Source: CAZFVY01 sp964522665
GTDB taxonomy: Bacteria; Verrucomicrobiota; Verrucomicrobiia; Limisphaerales; CAZFVY01
DNA length: 64,000 nt
Assembly (NCBI GenBank): GCA_964522665.1
Contig: CAZFVY010000003.1
Location: forward strand, 1-64,000
Reading direction: 5' to 3'
A program made the position numbers and the translations under genes. The notes below the pieces were generated by a model, which searched no databases, was not told where the DNA came from, and saw only the letters and a list, made by a program, of their open reading frames with translations. This document shows positions 48,732 to 57,430 of this stretch, piece after piece (positions within the stretch are counted from its first letter, which is position 1; each line of letters starts with the position of its first letter).

Positions 48732-48944
48732 TCACCGGCGGAAGAGCCAGGCCAGGATCGTCAGGACCAGACTCAAAAGCAGGCAGGTCACCAAAGGGAA
48801 ATGGAAACTGAAGTTGCCGCGCGTGAAATGGATGTCACCGGGCAGGCGTCCGAGCCAGCCCTTGCCAAATCCGGACCAAAGCGCCAACCCGACCAAGGTC
48901 ATGGCGACACCGGTCAGAAACAGCCCTTTGCCTAAATCATTCAT
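48732..48944 (-). CDS. DUF2905 family small membrane protein
   Basis: A 70-residue protein with two membrane helices (LFLTGVAMTLVGLALWSG and VTCLLLSLVLTILAWLF) joined by the diagnostic GRLPGDIHFTRGNFSFHFPL loop. This is the full length of the family, which is widespread in bacteria and of unknown function. It starts with ATG at 48944 and ends with an RR pair after the second helix. It is transcribed away from the Tm-1-like gene, 79 bases from its start. Confidence 0.88.
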   Translation of the reverse strand: MNDLGKGLFLTGVAMTLVGLALWSGFGKGWLGRLPGDIHFTRGNFSFHFPLVTCLLLSLVLTILAWLFRR

Positions 48945-49023
48945 TGTTCGGAGAAATCTGCGCCGGCCGGCAATCCCCGGCTCGCCAACGCCAGCGGGTA
49001 CAGGATAGGCTGGCTAACTAATT

Positions 49024-50241
49024 ATGGCAACCATCGCGGTCTTGGGCACCTTTGACACCAAAGGCGAGGAACACGGCTTTGTCGCGGACCAGATTCGCCG
49101 CCGCGGACACCAGGTCTTGCTGATCGACGCGGGCATTCTCGGCGAGCCTCAATTGAAGCCGGATATCACGCGCCTGGAGGTCGCCGCCGCCGCCGGCGTC
49201 GATTTTAGCCAACTCGCGGCCGACCGTGATCGCGGGCGAGCCGTCAAGGCGATGGCGGAGGGCGCGCCCGTGATCCTTTCGAAACTGGCCCGCGAGGGGC
49301 GGATTTCCGGCGTGATCTCGCTTGGCGGCGGCGGCGGCACCGCGATCGGAACGGCCGGGATGCGACCACTCCCGCTCGGCTTCCCTAAAGTGATGGTCTC
49401 GACTCTGGCCAGCGGGAACACCGCGCAATACATCGGCGCCACCGACATCGTGATGTTTCCGAGCGTCGTTGACGTGGCGGGCATCAACCGGATCTCGCGG
49501 CTGATCTTGACCCGGGCCGCGGGTGCGATCTGTGGGATGGTCGAAGCCGAGCCGCAAGCTGGACGGGAGAAACCGGTGATCGCCGCCAGCATGTTCGGCA
49601 ATACCACCGAATGCGTGCAGGGCGCGCGCCAAATCCTCGAAGCGGCGGGTTACGAGGTCTTGGTGTTCCACGCGACGGGCGCCGGTGGCCGGGCGATGGA
49701 ATCGGTGATCGCTTCCGGCCTGGTCGCCGGGGTGCTCGATGTCACCACTACGGAATGGGCTGACGAACTTGTCGGGGGATTCCTGACGGCAGGACCGAAT
49801 CGACTGGAGGCGGCGGCGCGCGGCGGCGTGCCGGCGATTGTCGCTCCGGGCTGCCTGGATATGGTAAACTTTTATGGCCCCGAAAGCGTCCCTGCCCGTT
49901 TTCAGGGCCGCACATTCTATCCGCACAATCCGCAAGTCACGCTGATGCGGACAACGCCCGAAGAATGCGGCCGGTTGGGGGCCATCCTCGCGGAAAAAGT
50001 CAACCTTTCGGTCGGTCCGGTCTCGGTGATGATCCCGCTGCGCGGGATCAGCGTGATTAGCGCGCCGGGGCAGAAGTTCCATGATCCTGCGGCCGACCAG
50101 GCGTTGTTCGCCGCCCTGAAACGGGATTTGCGGTCCGATATCGAAGTGGTCGAACTGGATTGCGCGATAAATGATCCGGCGTTTGCCGAAGCGTGCGCGC
50201 GAAAATTGCTCGAGAATATCAGCCGCGCGAAGCCCGCCTAG
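49024..50241 (+). CDS. Tm-1-like ATP-binding domain protein (UPF0261)
   Basis: A 405-residue protein matching the UPF0261/Tm-1 family end to end: IAVLGTFDTKGEEHGFVADQ at the N-terminus, ISLGGGGGTAIGTAGMRPLP (glycine-rich ATP-binding segment), GATDIVMFPSVVDVAGINRI, FGNTTECVQGARQIL and MIPLRGISVISAPGQKFHDP. The plant homologue inhibits tobamovirus replication; bacterial members lack an agreed function and often sit with TIM-barrel phosphoenolpyruvate-type partners, absent here. The start is the ATG at 49024, giving MATIAVLG. No signal peptide or membrane helix is seen. Confidence 0.9.
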   Translation: MATIAVLGTFDTKGEEHGFVADQIRRRGHQVLLIDAGILGEPQLKPDITRLEVAAAAGVDFSQLAADRDRGRAVKAMAEGAPVILSKLAREGRISGVISLGGGGGTAIGTAGMRPLPLGFPKVMVSTLASGNTAQYIGATDIVMFPSVVDVAGINRISRLILTRAAGAICGMVEAEPQAGREKPVIAASMFGNTTECVQGARQILEAAGYEVLVFHATGAGGRAMESVIASGLVAGVLDVTTTEWADELVGGFLTAGPNRLEAAARGGVPAIVAPGCLDMVNFYGPESVPARFQGRTFYPHNPQVTLMRTTPEECGRLGAILAEKVNLSVGPVSVMIPLRGISVISAPGQKFHDPAADQALFAALKRDLRSDIEVVELDCAINDPAFAEACARKLLENISRAKPA

Positions 50242-50331
50242 TGGCGCCACCCGCCCGCGAATCGGCGTCACGCCGGGCGCGGGTGATCCGCGTTGGCCGT
50301 CGCGTTCCAAGCGAACAAAAGCATTGACTTT

Positions 50332-50360
50332 TTGACCGATTTACTGTCATCATCTCGAAT
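50332..50360 (+). promoter_or_regulatory. candidate promoter for the DUF697 gene
   Basis: TTGACC (50332-50337) and TCGAAT (50355-50360) are 17 bases apart, in the AT-rich stretch 40 bases before the ATG at 50401. A second -35-like TTGACT lies just upstream at 50324-50329. Confidence 0.35.
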
Positions 50361-50400
50361 ATATTTAAGAGGAAACCATTAACCGAGGATACTTAAGACT

Positions 50401-50916
50401 ATGTCAACGACTGTAATCACTGAAGCCGCCCCGGCTGGAACCGAAGTCAAATGCGAGTGCAAACTTGGCGAAGCCCACGGATTGATTAAGAAGTACACCT
50501 ATTGGTCGCTGGGCGCCGGCGCCCTGCCTTTGGGCGTTCTCGATTTGGCGGCGATTGCCGCGGTGCAAACCAAGCTCGTGAACGATTTGTCGAACCTCTA
50601 CGGGGTCAAATTCTGCCAGCACCGCGCGAAGAACATCACCGCGATCCTGATCGCGAGCGTTGGCGCGGGAACGCTGCTCCGCGGCGTCACGGCGTCGGTG
50701 GTCAAGATGATTCCTTTGATCGGCACGTTTAGCGGCATGGTGGCGCTTCCGATTGTGGCTGGCGCGGCGACCTACGCCCTCGGCAAAGTCTTCGTCCAAC
50801 ACTTCGAAATGGGCGGCACGCTTTTGGACTTCGATCCCGAGAAAACGCGCGAGTATTTCGCGGCTCAATTCAAGGAAGGCCAGAAAGTTGCGGCCGACCT
50901 GAAGGCGGCCCATTAA
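50401..50916 (+). CDS. DUF697 (YcjF-like) membrane protein
   Basis: A 171-residue membrane protein. Residues 27-70 (AHGLIKKYTYWSLGAGALPLG, LDLAAIAAVQTKLVNDLSNLYG) and 80-140 (NITAILIASVGAGTLL, MIPLIGTFSGMVALPIVAGA) match the DUF697 domain found at the C-terminus of YcjF and of some Era-like GTPases. Here it stands alone without a GTPase. Two Cys (CEC) precede the first helix. A hairpin lies directly downstream at the start of the next small gene. Function unknown; a membrane-stress role is only suggested by YcjF. Confidence 0.82.
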   Translation: MSTTVITEAAPAGTEVKCECKLGEAHGLIKKYTYWSLGAGALPLGVLDLAAIAAVQTKLVNDLSNLYGVKFCQHRAKNITAILIASVGAGTLLRGVTASVVKMIPLIGTFSGMVALPIVAGAATYALGKVFVQHFEMGGTLLDFDPEKTREYFAAQFKEGQKVAADLKAAH

Positions 50917-50935
50917 TTAGTTTGAACGGGGATTT

Positions 50936-50988
50936 ATCAACGGCGGCAGCGACGCGAGTAATTTTGCCGATATGCTGCCGCCGTTGAT
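50936..50988 (+). promoter_or_regulatory. 15-bp perfect hairpin overlapping a start codon
   Basis: ATCAACGGCGGCAGC (50936-50950) is the exact reverse complement of GCTGCCGCCGTTGAT (50974-50988), with a 23-base loop. The right arm begins with the G of the ATG (50972-50974) of the next small gene, and TTTTA follows. It may terminate the DUF697 transcript, hide the start codon of the next gene, or both. Confidence 0.7.
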
Positions 50989-51172
50989 TTTAGCGTTGGG
51001 AGGCAGTCTGGTGGTGGCCTTTTTGGGCCGCAATCAGCGCTTCGGTTTTTGGGGATTGTTTTTCTGCTCGCTCCTGTTGACGCCCGTGATCGGGCTGCTG
51101 ATCGTGCTTGGCAGCCACAATCGGCGTCGGCCGGCAGAGTGTCCTTACCATCCCGCCAAGGGCCGCCGGTGA
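50972..51172 (+). CDS. small two-helix membrane protein
   Basis: A 66-residue protein: helix one LILALGGSLVVAFLG, a basic linker RNQRFGFWG and helix two LFFCSLLLTPVIGLLIVLG, then a polar tail HNRRRPAECPYHPAKGRR. The pattern GR-x-R-x-GFWG-x-FFCSLLL-x-P-x-IGLL recurs in small uncharacterised bacterial membrane proteins. Its start codon is embedded in the right arm of a stable hairpin, suggesting that translation is controlled. It lies 55 bases after the DUF697 gene, so the two may share a transcript. Confidence 0.6.
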   Translation: MLPPLILALGGSLVVAFLGRNQRFGFWGLFFCSLLLTPVIGLLIVLGSHNRRRPAECPYHPAKGRR

Positions 51173-51200
51173 AAGTCCGCGCCAGTTAAACTTAAAATCT

Positions 51201-52358
51201 ATGACTAATCGGAGCCGACAGCCACTGGGCTACATCAAATCGGGAGTCGTCGCGTTGGGCTTGATCGCCGTCACCGTGGGCTGCCAGGGGCCGCGCGCGC
51301 TGCAAGGCTCGTTCATCGGCTATTCGGCGGCCTACGCCGAGATTTCCAATGAGCAGATGCTGCTGAATCTGGCGCGCAGCGCCAACAGCCATCCCGTTTA
51401 CTTTTTGCAGATGGGGCCGATCAATTCGACCTTTCAATTCGGCGCCAACGGCGGCGGCAACATCGGTCAGGCGCGCACCCGCGCCAGCGGCGGCGCCGCC
51501 GCGCAAATGCCCGGTTTGACCGATACCGTCAATTTCGGTGGTCAATTAGGCGCGACCGTGGGGGAGCAACCCTCGTTCAATTTCACCCCGCTGAACGGCA
51601 GTTCATTCGCCGCCGCCGTCTTCAACCCGATCGATCCGAAGATCTTTTTCAATCTTTACGATCAGGGCTGGCCGGTGGACCAGTTGCTGCGCACGATGGT
51701 TTCGACGCTGAGCATCCCCGAGAAAGGCGGCTTGCGGACTTTTATGAACGTCCTGGACTTGGAGCGGCCCCAGAACTATCGGAATTTTTTGACGATCGCC
51801 GGCATCGCCCGCGAATTGCAGAAACGGCACTTGCTCTTCTCCTCGACCAATCATACTGGATTTGTCGTGGCGGAGGCCGGCTATAAGCTGATGGAAGAAT
51901 TGCAGAAGGACGAGGCGTTTCGCTATGAGAGCGATCCCAACGACTTCACCCCGTTGGACAGCGCCACTCTGGGAATCAGCAAGGCGGCCGGGATCAGCCT
52001 GGGATTGCGCACGTTCCAAGGGGTCATTACGGCGCTCGCCAACGAGTCCGAGGCGTTCGATTATTTCGTCGCGGAGGAGGGTGACAAATTCCTGGGTCAA
52101 ATTCCCACGGCCGAACGTCGGCCGATCCTGCGAATTACGCCTGACAAGACGCGAAAAATGGAGCCGCCGGTCGTAAGCATCACCTATCGGGGCCAACACT
52201 ATGTGATCGCGGACGTCATCGTAGATAATCCGGCCACGAAGTGGGTCGAGGTCGATCGTTGGAACCGTCAGGTATTCGACCTGCTCAATCTCCTTTACGT
52301 TCAGATCGCTCTCGACCCCAGCAAGCTGCCGGTGCAGCAGCTCATTCAGATTCACTGA
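51201..52358 (+). CDS. putative lipoprotein of unknown function
   Basis: A 385-residue exported protein. The N-terminus has SGVVALGLIAVTVGC, a signal peptide with a lipobox-like VGC (the -3 residue is Thr, unusual), so it may be lipid-anchored. The mature part has Gly/Asn-rich stretches (FGANGGGNIGQARTRASGG), the helix-rich segment NEQMLLNLARSANSHPVYFL and an ending DLLNLLYVQIALDPSKLPVQ. I recognise no family. The ATG at 51201 places the signal peptide correctly. It follows the small membrane protein gene by 28 bases and may share its transcript. Confidence 0.7.
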   Translation: MTNRSRQPLGYIKSGVVALGLIAVTVGCQGPRALQGSFIGYSAAYAEISNEQMLLNLARSANSHPVYFLQMGPINSTFQFGANGGGNIGQARTRASGGAAAQMPGLTDTVNFGGQLGATVGEQPSFNFTPLNGSSFAAAVFNPIDPKIFFNLYDQGWPVDQLLRTMVSTLSIPEKGGLRTFMNVLDLERPQNYRNFLTIAGIARELQKRHLLFSSTNHTGFVVAEAGYKLMEELQKDEAFRYESDPNDFTPLDSATLGISKAAGISLGLRTFQGVITALANESEAFDYFVAEEGDKFLGQIPTAERRPILRITPDKTRKMEPPVVSITYRGQHYVIADVIVDNPATKWVEVDRWNRQVFDLLNLLYVQIALDPSKLPVQQLIQIH

Positions 52359-52503
52359 TCTCCGGCGGTCCGGTCGCGGGATGAGAGCCGTTCGTGAGTC
52401 GTTCTGACGCGGTCGGAGTCGTAAGCTCGCCCGCGGCGCTGCCTCATTCTACTCGCGGCTGGGCCGCCAAATCAGGCTACCGACCCGTCCCCGAAACCAT
52501 TGA

Positions 52504-53298
52504 TCACAACAAGCTAGCGGAGTCGGTGTCCAGCAAGAGCGTCGCGTGAGCCTGCCGACGCAGGATTGACGCGGGGCATTGGGTTGAGATCGGTCCGTTC
52601 AGCGCGTCACGAATCGCTTTGGCTTTCCGCTTTTCCGGGGAGATGCAAATCATCTTACGGGCCGCGCACAGAGCCGGAATCGTCAGGCTCAACGCGTACG
52701 GCGGGACGGCCGCAAGGTTCGGAAAGTGCCCTTCGCCGACCTGTTGCATGCGGCAGGCTTCATCCAATTTTACGATATTCACCCAGCGGTGATCCGAAAA
52801 ATTGGCCACCGGCGGGTCGTTAAAGGCCAGATGCCCGTTCTCGCCGACCCCGAGACAGCAAAGGTCGATCGGTTGCGCTCGCAGAAGGCTCGTGTAGCGG
52901 TCGCATTCGTCGAGTGGCAACAAGGCGTCGCCCTCAAGGTAATTGAATTTCCGCGGATGGCACCGCGCTTCCACGCGTTCGCGCATGTAGCGCCGGAAGC
53001 TGGCCAGGTGCGTCGCCTCGATCCCGAGGTACTCGTCCATGTGGAAGAGCGTGACGCGCGACCAGTCAATCTCGCCCAGGTCGAGCAGTCGGCCAAGAAA
53101 ATCGATTTGGGAGTTGCCCGTCGCGAGGATCACCGACGCTTCACCGCGCGCTGCCAAAGTCTCCAGCAGGTAGCGATGCACTCTTGCGGCCGCGTCCGCG
53201 GAAAGGTCCACGCGATTGGCGTAAACGTGAACCGAGAGCGCGTCCACGGAGAACCTTTTGATCGGGCCGATTCCCGGTTCCACTATTGCGTTTGCCAT
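52504..53298 (-). CDS. nagB: glucosamine-6-phosphate deaminase
   Basis: A 264-residue enzyme of NagB type: VILATGNSQIDFL (phosphate loop), VTLFHMDEYLGIEATH with the catalytic Asp, LCCLGVGENGHLAFNDPP and CPASILRRQAHATLLLDTDSA at the C-terminus. It turns glucosamine-6-phosphate into fructose-6-phosphate and ammonia. The ATG at 53298 (MANAIVEPG) was preferred over an upstream start giving MSILTV. It is divergent from nagA with 256 bases between the starts, so one regulatory region may serve both directions. No NagC or GntR regulator is in the window next to it. Confidence 0.9.
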   Translation of the reverse strand: MANAIVEPGIGPIKRFSVDALSVHVYANRVDLSADAAARVHRYLLETLAARGEASVILATGNSQIDFLGRLLDLGEIDWSRVTLFHMDEYLGIEATHLASFRRYMRERVEARCHPRKFNYLEGDALLPLDECDRYTSLLRAQPIDLCCLGVGENGHLAFNDPPVANFSDHRWVNIVKLDEACRMQQVGEGHFPNLAAVPPYALSLTIPALCAARKMICISPEKRKAKAIRDALNGPISTQCPASILRRQAHATLLLDTDSASLL

Positions 53299-53554
53299 GA
53301 CAGTAAGAATTGACACACCGAGCGCTGGGCCGAGTCGCGGCTCAGGCTGATTCCCGCTCCACCCATTCGCGGATCACGAACGACGCCGGGCAGGACGCTC
53401 GGCGTAATTAATGCCGAGGATGGCCCGTTACGCGGCCCGCCCGCTCGCGTTGGCGCTTGACGCAAATTGGCTCGCCTTCACGGCGAAAACCCGTTTCGCT
53501 AACCAACGCAATGCGTGAGCAGGGTAGTACAGACCGCGGGTGGATTAAAGGAAA

Positions 53555-54691
53555 ATGAACTGCGCCACGTTCACTCCCGTGAATGCCCCGGATGGAGAAG
53601 CGGTCGGCTGGCATTACGCCACCGGCTTGCCGACGCTGATCGAGTGGAAGAGAGGCGTCTTCACCCGGTTCTCGTCCGCGGCTCACTTGGACCCGGAAGC
53701 TCCGTGGCTGGCGCCCGCCCTGACCGATTTGCAGGTTAATGGTTACGCCGGAGTCGATTTCCAGCGCGACGATGCCTCGTTGGAACAACTGTTGTTCGCG
53801 GCGCGGCAGATTCAGAACGACGGCTGCGGCCGTTTTCTGCTGACCCTGATCACGGACAAGTGGGAGCGGTTGATCGCGCGTCTCCGGCGTTTCCGCGAAC
53901 TGCGGGAATCGTCGCCTGAACTCAGCTTCGCGCTCGCTGGCTGGCACATCGAAGGTCCGTTTCTATCGTCGGAGCCGGGATTTCATGGAGCGCACAATCC
54001 GGCGTGGATGCGCGATCCGACCGCGGAGCAGATTAATGAATTGCGCGCCGTTACCGGATCGGACCCGGTCTTATTGACCATGGCTCCCGAACGGACGGGC
54101 GCGCTGGCCGCGATCGAATGGGCCGTTTCGCTCGGCATGACGGTAAGCCTCGGCCACACGAACGCATCGCACGATCTACTGCAGTTGGCCGTTCGCGCGG
54201 GGGCGACCGGATTCACCCACCTCGGCAACGGTTGCCCGTCCACCCTTGATCGACATGATAATATTCTTTGGCGCGTTTTTGAGACACCGGGTCTGACGGT
54301 CAGCTTGATTCCCGATCAAATACACGTCTCCCCCGCGTTATTTCGGCTGATTCATCAAACGCTGGGAGCCGACCGAATTTATTACACCACCGACGCCATG
54401 GCGGCCGCCGGCGCGCCGCCGGGACGCTACTCTCTCGGAGAGCTCGTGGTGGATGTTGGAAACGATCAAATCGTGCGTCAGCCCGGAAAACCCAACTTTG
54501 CCGGGTCCGCGCTCCGTCCGATCACGGGCGTGTTGCGAGCGGCGCAAATGCTGGGACGCTCGTGGCGGGAGGTCTGGGACGCGTCGTCCGCCCGACCGGC
54601 GCGACTCGTCGGCTTCCCCCGGCTCGAGCTGGAGGTCGGCCAGCCCGCTTGCTTTTGCGCTCTGGAACCGCTCGGCCCCGAATCGCAGTAA
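53555..54691 (+). CDS. nagA: N-acetylglucosamine-6-phosphate deacetylase
   Basis: A 378-residue amidohydrolase: DLQVNGYAGVDFQRDD, the GWHIEGPFLS motif, MAPER with the metal Glu, GHTNASHDLLQ and THLGNGCPS supplying His ligands, and YYTTDAMAAAGAPPG with the catalytic Asp. It removes the acetyl group so that NagB can act. GAHNPAWM replaces the usual GAHDPR segment. The ATG at 53555 follows AAAGGAAA, a fair ribosome-binding site. No PTS transporter is next to it, so the substrate likely comes from peptidoglycan recycling or chitin degradation by a non-PTS route. Confidence 0.92.
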   Translation: MNCATFTPVNAPDGEAVGWHYATGLPTLIEWKRGVFTRFSSAAHLDPEAPWLAPALTDLQVNGYAGVDFQRDDASLEQLLFAARQIQNDGCGRFLLTLITDKWERLIARLRRFRELRESSPELSFALAGWHIEGPFLSSEPGFHGAHNPAWMRDPTAEQINELRAVTGSDPVLLTMAPERTGALAAIEWAVSLGMTVSLGHTNASHDLLQLAVRAGATGFTHLGNGCPSTLDRHDNILWRVFETPGLTVSLIPDQIHVSPALFRLIHQTLGADRIYYTTDAMAAAGAPPGRYSLGELVVDVGNDQIVRQPGKPNFAGSALRPITGVLRAAQMLGRSWREVWDASSARPARLVGFPRLELEVGQPACFCALEPLGPESQ

Positions 54692-54743
54692 CTTCCGGTC
54701 TTCAGGTGAGGTGGACCGGCCGCTGGGGAACGTCCAGCCTTGG

Positions 54744-55667
54744 TCACGCCCCACTGACCCGGCGCCGCCCTAAATGCGTTTGCAAGTGGTCGAACACCGT
54801 CGTGACCGGCAGTGACGCCAAGCCCGCCGGGTCGCGCAAAACCATGACCTCCGGACTCAGCGGACGCCAGACCGCCTCGTTCGACTCGCCCCAGAGCACG
54901 ACGCAAGGCAATCCCAGCGCCGCCGCTAAATGCGATATGCCTGAATCATGTCCGGCAAAGCCCGCGCAACCGTTGAGCAGCGCGGCCAATTCCTCCAACG
55001 GCAGTGAATCGGCCAGGCGAATTCGGTCGGCCGGCAAGGCCGCCGCCATTCGCCCGAGGCGCCCACCTTCCGCCTCGCCTCCGATTAGCAATAAGTTCCA
55101 ATCAGTCGCCGCCACCAGGCGCCGCGCAAGCGCCATCCAATTCGGTTCGGGCCAATTCTTGCGCTCGCTACCGCTGCCCGGATGCACGGCCAGACAGGCC
55201 GGTTCCGCTCGACCGCGTTCGGAGGTTCCGAGCGCCAGCCGTGGGATCGGGTCTGGGTCCAGAATTCCGAGTTGCCTCAGTGGCGCCAGCAACGCGCGCG
55301 ACGCGGGCTGGTCGGCGGTTTCATCCGGTCGATGTGGACCGGCGATGAAGCGCCCGCGGCAGCCGCGGGCTACGTTCGTCTGAAAAACTCCGTCTGGATC
55401 AAATAAATAAGATACCACCAAATCGAAGCCGCCAAAAAACTTCGCGCACGATGCGTCCAGGCGGGCGTCTCGGGAGAAGAAGCCGGCCAATTCCGGCGCG
55501 TCGAGCGAACGCGCGCCATCGGCGAGTCCGCCCGCCACCGCCAGGCGCGCGACTTGCGGATTAGCCAGCAGTTCCAATCGCGCGTTCGGATAACGCGCGC
55601 GCAAAGCCGCCAGCGCCGGCAGCGTGAGAATGAAATCGCCGATCGCGCCTCCCCGAATCACGAGCAT
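54744..55667 (-). CDS. glycosyltransferase family 9 protein (heptosyltransferase-like)
   Basis: A 307-residue GT-B enzyme: MLVIRGGAIGDFILTLPALA is the classical ADP-heptose:LPS heptosyltransferase N-terminus, and LAVHPGSGSERKNWP with FAGHDSGISHLAAALGLP and VLWGES form the nucleotide-sugar site. It probably adds a sugar to the LPS inner core on the cytoplasmic face of the inner membrane. The ATG at 55667 was chosen because the longer frame would overlap mnmA. It converges on nagA with 52 bases between their stops and follows mnmA in the same direction. Confidence 0.88.
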   Translation of the reverse strand: MLVIRGGAIGDFILTLPALAALRARYPNARLELLANPQVARLAVAGGLADGARSLDAPELAGFFSRDARLDASCAKFFGGFDLVVSYLFDPDGVFQTNVARGCRGRFIAGPHRPDETADQPASRALLAPLRQLGILDPDPIPRLALGTSERGRAEPACLAVHPGSGSERKNWPEPNWMALARRLVAATDWNLLLIGGEAEGGRLGRMAAALPADRIRLADSLPLEELAALLNGCAGFAGHDSGISHLAAALGLPCVVLWGESNEAVWRPLSPEVMVLRDPAGLASLPVTTVFDHLQTHLGRRRVSGA

Positions 55668-55750
55668 TCGGTTCGGCTCCTCGCCGCGGTCGGGCTGGCC
55701 GGCCGATGGCGCCTCCACGGGTCGCTCCAGCTCGCTGGCGTCTGGCCCGG

Positions 55751-56842
55751 TCACGCGCCACGCGTGATCCAACCGCCGCCCACGACGAGATCGTCCTGGT
55801 AGAAGACGCACGCCTGGCCCGGCGTGATCGCCCGCTGCGGCTGGTGCAGTTTTACCCGCGCTCCGTCGCCGGCCGCCGGGGTCACGGTCGCCGCGGTTCC
55901 CGGATGATTGTAGCGGATCTTCGCGGTGACTTCGAGGCTCGCGGGCGGCTCATCAAATGGAATCCAGTTGCAGCGCTCGACCGAAAACTCGTCGCGATCC
56001 AACGCGCTCGCGTCGCCGACCACGACCCGGTTTTGCTCCGCGTCCAAATCGACCACGTAAAGCGGCTGCGGAGACGAAAGGCCCAGGCCCTTGCGCTGGC
56101 CGATGGTGTAGAACTCGATCCCGTCGTGATGGCCGAGCACGTGTCCGTGCACGTTGACGATTTCGCCGCGATGCTTTTCGACTAATTTCGCCTGCTCCAA
56201 AAACTTACCGTAATCTTTATCCGGCACGAAGCAAATCTCCATGCTGTCTTCCTTTTCGGCCGTCTTCAAATGCGCCTCGCGCGCAATCGAGCGCGTGTCG
56301 GTCTTGTTCATCTCGCCCAAAGGCATGAGCGAGCGGGCGAGTTGTTCCTGGCGCAGCGAGAAGAGAAAATAGCTTTGGTCCTTGCGCAAGTCCCGGCCCC
56401 GCTTGAGCAGCATTCGGGCGCCGTCGGCGCTTTTCTCGATGCGCGCGTAATGACCGGTCGCGATATATTCCGCGCCCAACTGCCGCGCGCGGTTAATCAA
56501 CGTGCCGAACTTCAGCTTCTGGTTGCACATGACGCACGGGTTCGGCGTGCGCCCCGCCTTGTATTCCTCGGCGAAATAATTGATGACCTGCTTCTGAAAA
56601 TCGTCCGCCTCGTCAATCAGGTAATACGGAATTCCCAATTGGTGACAAACCGTCCGCGCGTCCGTCACCGCCTGCGGCCCGCAGCACTTGTCTTCCGCGC
56701 GCGAAATGCAATCCTGAGGCCAAAGCTTGAGCGTGATGCCGACCACTTCATAACCTTGCTCGATCAACAAGGCCGCCGCCGTGGAGGAATCGACTCCTCC
56801 ACTCATCCCGACGATCACCCGCGTTTTCTGGTTCCCGATCAC
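55751..56842 (-). CDS. mnmA: tRNA-specific 2-thiouridylase
   Basis: A 363-residue enzyme: IVGMSGGVDSSTAAALL (ATP-pyrophosphatase loop), NPCVMCNQKLKFG with the first catalytic Cys, TGHYARI, GRDLRKDQSYFLF and MEICFVPDKDYGKF with the second Cys. It thiolates U34 of tRNA-Lys, -Glu and -Gln with sulfur from a relay. PQDCISRAEDKCCGPQAV is the extra Cys-rich segment of the PVC/Bacteroidetes-like subgroup. The best start is the GTG at 56842 (VIGNQKTRVIVGMS); an ATG 69 bases upstream adds an Arg/Gly-rich sequence unlike the family. Confidence 0.93.
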   Translation of the reverse strand: MIGNQKTRVIVGMSGGVDSSTAAALLIEQGYEVVGITLKLWPQDCISRAEDKCCGPQAVTDARTVCHQLGIPYYLIDEADDFQKQVINYFAEEYKAGRTPNPCVMCNQKLKFGTLINRARQLGAEYIATGHYARIEKSADGARMLLKRGRDLRKDQSYFLFSLRQEQLARSLMPLGEMNKTDTRSIAREAHLKTAEKEDSMEICFVPDKDYGKFLEQAKLVEKHRGEIVNVHGHVLGHHDGIEFYTIGQRKGLGLSSPQPLYVVDLDAEQNRVVVGDASALDRDEFSVERCNWIPFDEPPASLEVTAKIRYNHPGTAATVTPAAGDGARVKLHQPQRAITPGQACVFYQDDLVVGGGWITRGA

Positions 56843-57430
56843 AGGCTCGCAAGATAGAGCCAGCGCCTGCCCATGTAAAGCGCGCCCGCCGCGGTGACCG
56901 GGCAAACGCATCTAAATGTGGAACCCACCGACGGTGGCTACCAATCCCACGGGATTCTCGATTCGACAACGTTGTAAGCGCGAGGATCTTGTTGCCGTAA
57001 CCGGATTCCCATTCAAGAGGTTATCCATTGTTGCGCCCGCGCCTTCCTTCAGCCCCAGCGGGGCTGAGTCTTAAAGCCCAAGGATGGCGCAACGCGCCTT
57101 GGGTTCAGACGCCTCTGTCTGCAAACCCCGAAGCGGGTTGTGGCGGCGGCTGGCGCCACAACCCGCTTCGGGGTTGGATCGGGACGGACCGGATTCCCAA
57201 GGTTGCCCGCGGCGCGGGACAACCTTGGGCTTTGGGACGGAATCCCTCCAGGATTCTTTCACTAGATCGTCTCGTAAAACCGAGGGAAGCGACCATTTCT
57301 CAAAAAACGGGCCGACACGACTCACACGGCGGGATTTAGATGCGTCTGCCGTGGCCGCCGCGGCGACGCTAGGAGTGGAGCAACTCTCCGCGGACAAACT
57401 TCGCCGGTAAAATAACGCCAACCCGGTGTC
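56843..57430. other. intergenic region with a hairpin repeat cluster
   Basis: This 588-base gap separates mnmA from the BNR-repeat gene (both on the minus strand). No gene is evident. The part 57060-57262 is a REP-like cluster listed separately; the remainder contains unremarkable high-GC spacer, with part probably serving as the mnmA promoter. Confidence 0.6.
57077..57257. repeat. REP-like palindrome cluster
   Basis: Four dyads follow each other. (1) 57077-57103: CCCAA/TTGGG with an inner GGCGC-AAC-GCGCC. (2) 57124-57145 and 57154-57175: a perfect 22-bp inverted repeat with an 8-base loop. (3) 57196-57229: CCCAAGGTTG/CAACCTTGGG enclosing CCCGC-GGC-GCGGG with one bulged A. (4) 57242-57257: GAATCC/GGATTC followed by TTT. 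The recurring CCCAAGG core and the order of modules are as in dispersed intergenic repeats I recall from Verrucomicrobia and Planctomycetes. No transposase is adjacent. Confidence 0.75.
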
